Source of the DNA: an uncultured Clostridia bacterium
GTDB lineage: Bacteria > Bacillota > Clostridia > TANB77 > CAG-465
NCBI GenBank assembly: GCA_948562205.1
Contig: CAOYAN010000033.1
Location: 1 to 14,312, forward strand
Reading direction: 5' to 3'
DNA: 14,312 nucleotides
The notes below the pieces were generated by a model. The model did not search any database. It saw only the letters and a program-made list of their open reading frames with translations, and was not told where the DNA came from. The position numbers and the translations under genes were made by a program. Positions 8,445 to 14,298 of the stretch are shown here, one piece after another. Positions within the stretch are counted from its first letter, which is position 1. Every line of letters starts with the position of its first letter.

Positions 8445-9233
8445 TTATACATCTAAAACTTGAAAAAATAATATTTCTAAATCTCTATAGATTTCTGTAT
8501 AAATATTATTTTTTTGTTCTAACATTTTTAAATAAATTTCAGCTTTGTTACCTACTGTTTTATTTTCTGTTACATTTTCTGTAAAATTATCAGTCGAATT
8601 TAAAGTCGAATTATCAGTCCCTTGACTAGTACTATTTTGATTACTATTATTAGTATTTTTATTATAATCGTAAGTACTCATATATTCACCATTTTGAATT
8701 TCTGATAATCTATTTTCAGGCGTGTCTGAATGTCTCATGTCTGTTGTTCCTGTATTTCCGACAGTACTTTGTTGCTCTAACGTATTATTATTTATATTAG
8801 TGCTATTTATTGCTCTACTATCTGTAACATCACGAACTAGAGTTTCTCCATCAAACATATTAAAATCAATTTCTTCTAATAATTTATTATAATAGGGCAT
8901 TATTTCATTAAGTTTACTTTTAAGTGCAATTTGAAATGCGGTAAAAGTTTGAAATCCTATTCGTCTCTGTATAAAATGGTCTAGAATATTTGTTTCAAAA
9001 TCTTCTTTAGTTATATTTGAAGCTAACGGGTAACTGAAATTAAATATAGTAGTTCTTGCTTTACTAGATAAATTTATAGGATTTGTTTTTTCCTCTGCCC
9101 CAAAATTTACCATTGCTTGCATAAGTTGATATAAGGATGGTGGTAAATCTTTTACAGGATTTGCAACCGCATTTGCTAATGGATTAAAGTATAATGTATT
9201 ATAAAAAGGAAAATTATTAAACATCATCATCAC
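8445..9233 (-). CDS. Lower collar protein, gp11-like, about 260 aa
   Basis: This is the lower collar (tail tube adaptor) joining the portal to the tail, equivalent to phi29 gp11 (293 aa). The family pattern is visible: FIQRRIGFQTFTAFQIAL near residues 88-106, then a MPYYNKLLEEID block, and the DTPENRLSEIQNGEYMSTY segment around 170-190. A low-complexity Asn/Ser/Thr-rich linker (about 191-230) precedes a final helix. The start is ambiguous: GTG followed by three in-frame ATGs spans 9233-9222, just after AGGTAGGTG. One of the later ATGs is likeliest. The gene overlaps the end of the portal gene, which implies coupled translation. Confidence 0.88.
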   Translation of the reverse strand: MMMMFNNFPFYNTLYFNPLANAVANPVKDLPPSLYQLMQAMVNFGAEEKTNPINLSSKARTTIFNFSYPLASNITKEDFETNILDHFIQRRIGFQTFTAFQIALKSKLNEIMPYYNKLLEEIDFNMFDGETLVRDVTDSRAINSTNINNNTLEQQSTVGNTGTTDMRHSDTPENRLSEIQNGEYMSTYDYNKNTNNSNQNSTSQGTDNSTLNSTDNFTENVTENKTVGNKAEIYLKMLEQKNNIYTEIYRDLEILFFQVLDV

Positions 9234-10098
9234 CTACCTTTTCATATGAAAAGTCATCTTGTTCCTCTGGCTCTGTAGTTTGCATTCCATCATAATATCT
9301 AACAATAATTTCTTTTTTTAGTTTATCTCCCCACTTTTTATTTATCATATCTATTGCTTTTTTTCTTGGAACATATCTACTAAAACGACTAGCAATAGTA
9401 CCACCTTGACTAGCTAGAATTTCATCGGTAATACTTCTTTCTTTTTTAGAAACTGTTAAATTTGCAATACCTATAAGACGCAAAAATTCGTTCCATGTTT
9501 TTTGCTTTTGATCTTCTAATTTATCAGCAACGAATGGTGCAGGCGCTAGTACCATCTCAATTTTTTCTAAGTCTAAGTCTTCATATGTACTAATTAAATC
9601 AGTGTCACTATCTAAGTCATTTATTATTTTTTTAATACTTAATTCCTCGTTATTTTTGCATTTAATAATCCTTGGTGTTTTTTGTTGTATAATATTTACA
9701 TCTATTACTCTTTGTATCAAAGCAATTCTGTGCGCATATTGTAATATATCTAAATATAAAGGGTAGCAACCCGTATTATCATACATTATAACATATTCTC
9801 CGACATCTAACATTCTTGAATAGCCATTTTTTGCGATAACTTGGATTTTTTTTGGTCTACCATAAATGTCAAGTCCATTTACTGCAATATATGGAAGAGC
9901 TAAAAGCCCCATTATTTCATCGTAAAAAAACGCGATTGATCCTTGATTTAAAAGTACAGAATTCAAATATGCTATATCTATATACTCGGGTAAATTTTCA
10001 AATTCAAATACATTTTTTGCAAGAGTAATGCATTCTCTTATATACATTTGTTGAGTTTTCATGCTTGTTATTTGACTATTTAAACTTCGTTTTCCCAT
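9217..10098 (-). CDS. Portal (upper collar / head-tail connector) protein, gp10-like, 293 aa
   Basis: This is the portal through which DNA is packaged and ejected, equivalent to phi29 gp10 (309 aa). The strongest sign is the WNEFLRLIGIANLTVSKKER segment near residues 200-220, followed by SITDEILASQGG. This matches the conserved connector block that in phi29 carries a similar WNEF...KKER pattern. Upstream are the LPEYIDIAYLNSVLLNQGS and YDEIMGLLALPY blocks. A Lys-rich region (DMINKKWGDKLKKEIIVRYY) and a very acidic tail end the protein. AAAGGAG precedes the ATG. It follows the capsid gene after a hairpin and is co-transcribed by read-through or from a local promoter. Confidence 0.9.
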   Translation of the reverse strand: MGKRSLNSQITSMKTQQMYIRECITLAKNVFEFENLPEYIDIAYLNSVLLNQGSIAFFYDEIMGLLALPYIAVNGLDIYGRPKKIQVIAKNGYSRMLDVGEYVIMYDNTGCYPLYLDILQYAHRIALIQRVIDVNIIQQKTPRIIKCKNNEELSIKKIINDLDSDTDLISTYEDLDLEKIEMVLAPAPFVADKLEDQKQKTWNEFLRLIGIANLTVSKKERSITDEILASQGGTIASRFSRYVPRKKAIDMINKKWGDKLKKEIIVRYYDGMQTTEPEEQDDFSYEKVGDDDV

Positions 10099-10124
10099 GC
10101 TTTTTCTCCTTTCTAAAATATTAT

Positions 10125-10151
10125 AAAAAAGAGGACATCTCGCCCTCTTTT
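10125..10151 (-). terminator. Terminator or attenuator after the capsid gene
   Basis: On the minus strand AAAAGAGG (10151-10144) pairs with CCTCTTTT (10134-10127) around a nine-base loop, and the T run continues to six. It lies between the capsid and portal genes, so partial read-through would keep capsid expression above the downstream structural genes. A TATAAT (10125-10120) follows directly, without a recognisable -35. Confidence 0.75.
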
Positions 10152-10160
10152 CACATGAAA
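10149..10160. promoter_or_regulatory. parS-like site 2, one central mismatch
   Basis: TTTCACATGAAA differs from the parS core TTTCACGTGAAA at one central base. It lies between the capsid stop codon and the terminator stem and overlaps the stem by three bases. This is the same arrangement as the site at 6804. Confidence 0.5.
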
Positions 10161-10163
10161 TTT

Positions 10164-11540
10164 TTAAACTACAGTAATTTGAGCTGTCGCTTGTTTTGTA
10201 CTATCAAATACGCTTGTTGCAGTTATTTCTACTTGTGGAGCTTCTGCTACACTTTCAAAATTTAGTGGAATTGTAACTTTTCCTGTAGAGTCTACTGTTA
10301 CTCCATCACCTGTAGTTACATTCCATACAACGCCTTGATTTGCAAAACCTGTTGTTGTTACATTTGCAGATAGTTGGATACTTTGTCCTTTAGTAACTGT
10401 TGCTTCAGCAGGTGTGACTATAACTTCTGTTACAGATGGAGCATCTGGAGTAAATACAACGGCATTTTCAAAAGGTGATGTACTAAATACACGCCATACA
10501 TGTAAAAACACATTTCTTCTTAATGTAGCTGGATTATAAAAATCTGTTTCTTTTGTAGGAGCGTTGGCGTCTAACGCATAGTTATAATCCATAAACCATT
10601 CCCTACTAATAATTACGGCTGGTATATTTTTAAGTGCAGTAATCTCTGCATCTGTGAATGGCTCATATGCAGTTTTCAAGATTTCAGAAAGTCTAGCGCT
10701 ATCTTGTGTATCAAATCCATCTATTAATACCATCCTTGCTTTCATATCAGCCTCATCCTTAAAGAAAGATGTAGCAAGTACTTCAGTACTAAAATCTGCT
10801 TCAAACTGTGTGTTTATAATAACAATTTGATCATCAAAATTTGTAGCTCTTCTAATTCCCGCAGGATTATAGTTAGGACTTCTAAATGTAAGTAAGTTAG
10901 ACACTCCTTTTATAGCACTTACTCTTTGTCTTGCATCTAATCTAGAATAATTTGCGATTTGATGTGGTGTTACTGTACCATCTAATATACGCCTAGATAA
11001 CATATATTTGTCTACTAAATATGTATCATATTTATATGATTCATATAACATTTGTACACTTTGTGTTATGAAATCAAATAAAGATCCTTCACTATCAAAA
11101 GCCATTGCTAGTTGTTCATCAGAAGTGGTAGTTTCATAAAATTTTTGATAATTTAATTCATGTATATAATTAAATACATTTGGAACAGCATTACTTAAAA
11201 ATCTTGTAGGATTTTCAACATTTTCATTATAGTCGTAAACATTACATAAATCTAGGATTAATTCTCTTACTTGTTGTCCAAATCTTAAAGTGCCTCTAAC
11301 AGTAAAATCCCATGGATTATCCCAATAATTTCTTTTTATAATAGTTAAACCGATAAGGTTAACTGTATTTATAAACGCGTTTCTATATCTTTGATTATTT
11401 ATAATTATTTTACCAATAGGCTCAATACTTTGTCCTTGTACAGGTAAATCGATTTCTCCTGCAAGATCAGGTGTTTGGTTAATAATATAACTTAAAAGCT
11501 CCGCGTCTGTTGTAGCTTTTAAAACATTTTTTCTTGGCAT
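10164..11540 (-). CDS. Major capsid protein with C-terminal BIG2 (Ig-like) domain, gp8-like, 458 aa
   Basis: This is the major head protein, close in size to phi29 gp8 (448 aa), which also ends in a BIG2 domain. The N-terminal two-thirds has the HK97-fold region, with blocks such as NNQRYRNAFINTVNLIGLT, RNYWDNPWDFTVRG and GVSNLLTFRSPNYNP. The C-terminal 95 residues (from about 365) form the Ig-like group 2 domain: VTEVIVTPAEATVTKGQSI, then VVWNVTTGDGVTVDSTGKVT and a final ITATSVFDSTKQATAQITVV strand pattern. It is preceded by the scaffold gene and followed by a hairpin, so it is probably the most strongly expressed late gene. A GGGGG-type ribosome binding site precedes the ATG. Confidence 0.93.
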   Translation of the reverse strand: MPRKNVLKATTDAELLSYIINQTPDLAGEIDLPVQGQSIEPIGKIIINNQRYRNAFINTVNLIGLTIIKRNYWDNPWDFTVRGTLRFGQQVRELILDLCNVYDYNENVENPTRFLSNAVPNVFNYIHELNYQKFYETTTSDEQLAMAFDSEGSLFDFITQSVQMLYESYKYDTYLVDKYMLSRRILDGTVTPHQIANYSRLDARQRVSAIKGVSNLLTFRSPNYNPAGIRRATNFDDQIVIINTQFEADFSTEVLATSFFKDEADMKARMVLIDGFDTQDSARLSEILKTAYEPFTDAEITALKNIPAVIISREWFMDYNYALDANAPTKETDFYNPATLRRNVFLHVWRVFSTSPFENAVVFTPDAPSVTEVIVTPAEATVTKGQSIQLSANVTTTGFANQGVVWNVTTGDGVTVDSTGKVTIPLNFESVAEAPQVEITATSVFDSTKQATAQITVV

Positions 11541-11555
11541 TTTTAAATTCCCCCT

Positions 11556-11837
11556 TTAAATTTCTTTTATATTGATAACTTTTTCTTCCTCGTCATCGTC
11601 TTTGATATCTTCTATTTTATCATCAACTTTGTCATCGATTTTTTCCATAAATCTTTCTTTATATTTTTTTCTTAGTTCCTCTATTTTTCCGTCTTTTTCT
11701 TCTATGATTTTCTTATATTCTGTGTCGTCGAACTCTTCAAAACTATCAGATATATTTTCCATAAGTTCGATTTTTTTATCTTCGTCGATTTCCAAACCAT
11801 CAACGTATGTAATAAATTCCTCTTTAGACATTTTCAT
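11556..11837 (-). CDS. Head scaffolding protein, gp7-like, 93 aa
   Basis: This small, highly charged protein directly precedes the capsid gene, which is the position and size of the phi29 scaffold gp7 (98 aa). Its composition is dominated by Glu, Asp and Lys, with a predicted coiled coil from about residue 45 to 75 (EKDGKIEELRKKYKERF) and an acidic C-terminus (DDDEEEKV). A scaffold directs prohead assembly and leaves before DNA packaging. Sequence identity to gp7 cannot be judged by eye, so the call rests on position, length and composition. The ribosome binding site AAGGTGGTG lies upstream, with a promoter-like sequence directly before it. Confidence 0.78.
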   Translation of the reverse strand: MKMSKEEFITYVDGLEIDEDKKIELMENISDSFEEFDDTEYKKIIEEKDGKIEELRKKYKERFMEKIDDKVDDKIEDIKDDDEEEKVINIKEI

Positions 11838-11858
11838 AACATTTTCACCACCTTTACT

Positions 11859-11890
11859 ATTATATTAAAACAAAAAATTAATTTTGTCAA
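11859..11890 (-). promoter_or_regulatory. Putative promoter for the scaffold-capsid unit
   Basis: A perfect -35 TTGACA (11890-11885) is followed by TATAAT (11864-11859) at 20 bases, or by TAATAT at 17 bases. Initiation here would place the scaffold ribosome binding site almost at the 5' end of the mRNA. A parS-like palindrome (11893-11904) lies immediately upstream of the -35 box. Confidence 0.5.
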
Positions 11891-11892
11891 CT

Positions 11893-11904
11893 TTTCATGT
11901 GAAA
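11893..11904. promoter_or_regulatory. parS-like site 3, one central mismatch
   Basis: TTTCATGTGAAA is the reverse complement of the 10149 site. It lies between the stop of the second M23 gene and the -35 box of the scaffold-capsid promoter, so it could also act as an operator. Confidence 0.5.
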
Positions 11905-11908
11905 TTTT

Positions 11909-12545
11909 TTATCTATATCTATTTCTAAATTTTCTAGCATATAAAACCCATGGAAATTTTTCACGTGAAATTTTAGGAGTAGGTGGAGTAACTCCACCCT
12001 CATATATTCTCCAATTGTAACCATAATCATTATACAAAATAGTATCATTTACAAACATCATGTTATAAATACTTTGACTATTATTAAGTTCATAAAACTG
12101 TCCCCCTACATTATGCCAACCTGTATATTTACCTAAGGCAACATTTAAATGTAAGTGATCCCCTGTCGCAAAACCGAGCGTTACCTGTATGACCTAAAAT
12201 ATTACCCTGTGTTACAACATCACCAACATTATATAAAGGATTATTATCATGCATTACAACAAAGTTTACATAATCTGTTTGTCCATTTGGTAAATAAACG
12301 GGATTTATACTTTCAAATATTAAATATGCCTGTCCGTTATTGTAATTTTTAGCAATGCACTGTACAGAACAGGGCGAATAATACGGGTAGTTATTTATTT
12401 GCATGCTTCCATTCCAGCCTACAAAATCCATGGCTAGTACGTGCGATATAGATCCATGTTCTCCTTGTGTTATGTACATACAGTCCATAGGAAAAAGTAG
12501 AACTTCAACTCCTGTATCTGTAAATAATTTTTGACCTGCTCTCAT
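11909..12545 (-). CDS. Second M23-family peptidase, read through a +1 shift (211 aa)
   Basis: This is a zinc metallopeptidase of the M23 (lysostaphin/LytM) type that cuts peptidoglycan cross-bridges or stem peptides. It could be a second endolysin, or a virion-borne wall-degrading enzyme like the M23 part of phi29 gp13. The first metal-ligand region is ISHVLAMDFVGW (residues about 34-45). The second, HLH, lies after the frame break in GNAGFATGDHLHLN. The starting frame loses HLH and stops at 12129. Codon 124 is CGG there, and skipping that C (position 12176) gives GGT. The protein then runs to TAA at 11911-11909. It ends in a Gly/Pro linker and a basic, aromatic tail (KFPWVLYARKFRNRYR) that may bind envelope. 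Its ATG lies one base past the previous stop. Confidence 0.88.
11959..11970. promoter_or_regulatory. parS-like site 4, perfect core
   Basis: TTTCACGTGAAA is identical to the site at 6804. It lies inside the C-terminal tail of the second M23 gene, where it encodes part of KISREK, and only 54 bases from site 3. Confidence 0.6.
12173..12176 (-). other. +1 frameshift site CGGT in the second M23 gene
   Basis: On the minus strand the zero frame reads GCT CGG TTT TGC, while the functional continuation reads GCT (C) GGT TTT GCG. A stop in the +1 frame (12196-12194) and the zero-frame stop (12131-12129) bound the shift. The glycine produced belongs to the AGFATGDHLH segment leading into the metal-binding HLH. 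Confidence 0.85.
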
Positions 12546-12546
12546 T

Positions 12547-13230
12547 TTATTTTAGTTCCTTTATATCATTATCATTTAGATATCTATCATATGTACTTCT
12601 ATATGGATTTTCACCGCCTACTATTTCCTCAATATAGCCTTGTAGCCAACTTCCATGATTAATCATACAGTCGATATCGATTTTACTATCTTTATTATTA
12701 TGATATTGATTATAAACTACTAAATCTCCAACCTTATATTTATAATTACTATTTTCATGTGAAATATTTTTATCGGGTATCTCTTCACAAATTACATAAT
12801 TATAACTATTAAATGTTCCATAACTTCTAGGAATGCCCATATATTCTCCACTATCTACAGGTGTATTATTTACTCTTTTTTCAAAATGTAAATGTATACC
12901 TGTTGCGTTTCCACTCATTCCCTGTATTCCAATTTGTGTTGTATAATTTACTTCTTGCCCAACTTTTACATGTATTTCACTTAAATGTGCATAATAATAT
13001 TTTTCATTACCTTTTTTTACTATAACAAGTAAACCGTATCCTAAATTGTCCCAACCTGCAAAATCCACTACGCCCTCGCTGGCACTAACTACTATACCAT
13101 TTTCAATTACTAAATCAGTTCCGTGGTGTTTTCCATCACTTGTTTTATTTAAATTTCTATCATATTCTCCAAATAGATATGTTACTCTAAAATTTCCATT
13201 ACATGGAATATTTGTATATTTTTTAATCAT
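12547..13230 (-). CDS. M23-family endolysin with C-terminal extension, 227 aa
   Basis: This is a peptidoglycan endopeptidase placed directly behind the holin, so it is the likeliest lysis enzyme. The M23 ligands are intact: HHGTD (residues about 35-39, HxxxD type), AHLSEIHVKVGQ near 81-92, and the GMSGNATGIHLHFEKR block with HLH near 118. A second region from about residue 165 (YKVGDLVVYNQYH, then MINHGSWLQGYIEEIVGGENPY) looks like a small wall-binding domain. No signal peptide is present, so release depends on the holin. The gene overlaps the holin end by 8 bases and has AAAGGAG before the ATG. A parS-like palindrome lies inside the linker between its domains. Confidence 0.9.
   Translation of the reverse strand: MIKKYTNIPCNGNFRVTYLFGEYDRNLNKTSDGKHHGTDLVIENGIVVSASEGVVDFAGWDNLGYGLLVIVKKGNEKYYYAHLSEIHVKVGQEVNYTTQIGIQGMSGNATGIHLHFEKRVNNTPVDSGEYMGIPRSYGTFNSYNYVICEEIPDKNISHENSNYKYKVGDLVVYNQYHNNKDSKIDIDCMINHGSWLQGYIEEIVGGENPYRSTYDRYLNDNDIKELK
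12753..12764. promoter_or_regulatory. parS-like site 5, one central mismatch
   Basis: TTTCATGTGAAA lies inside the endolysin gene in the region encoding the inter-domain linker (NISHEN). It uses the same codon phase as site 4 (ATT TCA CRT GAA). Confidence 0.45.
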
Positions 13231-13609
13231 TTTTTATTTCTCCTTTACCTAACTTTTGTGTAAGTCCAACAGGTAATTTTATACCGCAATCAGCAATATT
13301 TTCTAAAATAGATAAACATTCATTTGTTATAAAATAATATATTACCATACTACGTAATGCTCCATTGCTTTTTGTTACCTCATCAATATAAAAACCTACA
13401 CTTACTACAATTAAATATAATACTTTTTTAAGTATTCCCTTAAATCCATCTTTACTACTTAAATTACCTAAAATATAACCCGCGATAAGTCGTGTTATAT
13501 AATCGAGACATATACAAATAAGTAATATCTGTAATGCACGATCAAAACCACCTAACATATACGATAAATAAGTAAATAAAAGAGTAAAAATATATTTTAC
13601 TTTTTCCAA
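13223..13609 (-). CDS. Holin, phage_holin_4/TcdE-like family, about 128 aa
   Basis: This membrane protein forms holes that release the endolysin and time lysis. The protein has hydrophobic segments near residues 6-18, 24-46, 62-80 and 90-106 (counted from TTG). The CLDYITRLIAGYILGNLSSKDGFKGILKKVLYLIVV stretch spans two of these segments and is typical of the phage_holin_4 (TcdE/Cp-1 type) family. The C-terminal tail is charged (GKGEIKND). I prefer a TTG start at 13609, seven bases after AGGGGGTG. The upstream in-frame GTG at 13618 lies inside that ribosome binding site. It is the first gene of the lysis unit and overlaps the endolysin start. Confidence 0.88.
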   Translation of the reverse strand: MEKVKYIFTLLFTYLSYMLGGFDRALQILLICICLDYITRLIAGYILGNLSSKDGFKGILKKVLYLIVVSVGFYIDEVTKSNGALRSMVIYYFITNECLSILENIADCGIKLPVGLTQKLGKGEIKND

Positions 13610-13632
13610 AGTACACACCCCCTTTTTTCTTT

Positions 13633-13661
13633 ATTATATATAAAAAAAGTGTATTTTTCAA
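13633..13661 (-). promoter_or_regulatory. Promoter of the lysis and late unit, embedded in a terminator
   Basis: TTGAAA (13661-13656), a 17-base spacer and TATAAT (13638-13633) form a near-consensus sigma-A promoter about 15 bases before the holin ribosome binding site. The -35 lies in the loop region of the upstream gene's terminator and the spacer contains its T run, so termination and re-initiation share the same DNA. Confidence 0.75.
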
Positions 13662-13669
13662 TACACTTT
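13642..13669 (-). terminator. Rho-independent terminator of the right-end early unit
   Basis: On the minus strand AAAGTGTATT (13669-13660) pairs with AATACACTTT (13655-13646) around a GAAA tetraloop, followed by a run of seven T bases (13648-13642). It ends the transcript of the gene at 13680-14072. Confidence 0.9.
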
Positions 13670-13679
13670 CTTAAAATTT

Positions 13680-14072
13680 TTATTTTTCTATTTCTACATC
13701 ATTTGATTTAGTATTTACTTTTAATATAGGCGTTGCTTTATAAGTAGTTCCTTTTCTAGTTTTAACTTCTGCTATTTTAAAACAGTCTACTTCTTCCTCA
13801 TCAATATAATCTAACACACTTTCAAAAAATACTTCAGAGCCAGAGTAAATATAACCAATATTTGTTAAATAATAAATTAAATCAAAATTTTTATCATCTG
13901 TATCAATATTTACTTTTGCATAACCTAGAAATCTTACAAATTCTCCTACATGCTCTTTTACGCTTTCAGCTACGACGTCACCATTTTTTAACATTTTCTC
14001 AAATAATGGCTTATCGCATTCTCCCCCTTTACTAATAATTGTAACTTCATACTTTTTCTTTTTTTCTGTCAT
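13680..14072 (-). CDS. Right-end early protein, 130 aa, unknown function
   Basis: I do not recognise this protein with confidence. It is acidic overall, with a Lys-rich start (MTEKKKKYEVTII), a middle containing YYLTNIGYIYSGSEVFF, and a likely beta-rich C-terminal part (FKIAEVKTRKGTTYKATPIL). I chose ATG 14072 because AAGGTG lies six bases upstream. The GTG at 14081 sits in that ribosome binding site. It forms its own early unit, with a terminal promoter, a long structured leader and a strong terminator. In phi29 the comparable slots hold the abundant DNA-binding proteins p6 and p5 (SSB). Either role would fit a phage that otherwise shows no such gene, but this is context only. Confidence 0.75.
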   Translation of the reverse strand: MTEKKKKYEVTIISKGGECDKPLFEKMLKNGDVVAESVKEHVGEFVRFLGYAKVNIDTDDKNFDLIYYLTNIGYIYSGSEVFFESVLDYIDEEEVDCFKIAEVKTRKGTTYKATPILKVNTKSNDVEIEK

Positions 14073-14124
14073 TTTAATCACCTTTTTCCTTTCTTCTTTA
14101 TTCTTTGTTAAAATAACTGTAAAT

Positions 14125-14198
14125 AGCTAGCTACCTGATTTGAACAGATATATAAAAGTGTGTGTCCTTTTATGTTTTCCCTATTAAACTAAACTAGC
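14125..14198 (-). tRNA. tRNA-like gene with an 8-nt anticodon loop and tRNA-Gly-like acceptor
   Basis: A full cloverleaf can be drawn. The acceptor GCTAGTT (14198-14192) pairs with AGCTAGC (14132-14126), seven pairs with one G-U, and T is the discriminator. TA follows, then D stem GTTT/AAAC with loop AATAGGGA (A14, G18, G19 and A21 present). The T arm ATCTG/CAGGT has the canonical loop TTCAAAT. The anticodon stem AAAAG/CTTTT (extendable by a T-A pair) closes an eight-base loop, GACACACA, instead of seven, with no U33. Triplets CAC or ACA could serve as anticodons, but none reads CGG. G1-C72, C2-G71 and U73 fit bacterial tRNA-Gly (U73 also occurs in tRNA-Cys). CCA is not encoded. It may be a recoding tRNA, a decoy or a tRNA-derived packaging RNA. 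Confidence 0.65.
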
Positions 14199-14207
14199 AT
14201 ATACGGA

Positions 14208-14240
14208 GGAATGCTAATTTAATATATAAAATTGCATTCC
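14208..14240. other. Strong hairpin in the right-end leader
   Basis: GGAATGC (14208-14214) pairs with GCATTCC (14234-14240), and AATTT with AAATT extends it to 12 pairs with one bulged base around an eight-base loop. It lies just upstream of the tRNA-like gene in the leader of the right-end transcript. An alternative minus-strand pairing (TAGCAT with ATGCTA) would expose CCTCC in a loop and compete with the tRNA acceptor. Confidence 0.65.
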
Positions 14241-14298
14241 GACAACAAACAAATCGTTCATGATATCTAAAATGTAGCCTCTTATTAACTACACTAAT

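Noticed and set aside
11719..11732. Possible Spo0A box (TGTCGAA type) in the scaffold gene
   Set aside because: No exact box is present, only a partial GTCGAA, and it is inside a coding region away from promoters.
11572..11868. Plus-strand Ser-rich open frame opposite the scaffold
   Set aside because: Its Ser/Leu/Phe-only composition is the antisense of Glu/Asp/Lys codons, so it is a shadow.
2083..12176. Ordinary sequencing or assembly errors at the four breaks
   Set aside because: Not excluded without reads, but errors would not be expected to create a C before GGT in the zero frame each time while no other in-frame CGG exists. Kept as the main null hypothesis.
13046..13252. Plus-strand open frame of 68 codons opposite the endolysin start
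   Set aside because: Antisense of the well-supported M23 gene and crosses the holin-endolysin junction.
14125..14198. The tRNA-like gene as a direct CGGU-reading tRNA
   Set aside because: The loop GACACACA contains neither ACCG nor CCG, so Watson-Crick decoding of CGGU is not supported. Only an indirect link remains possible.
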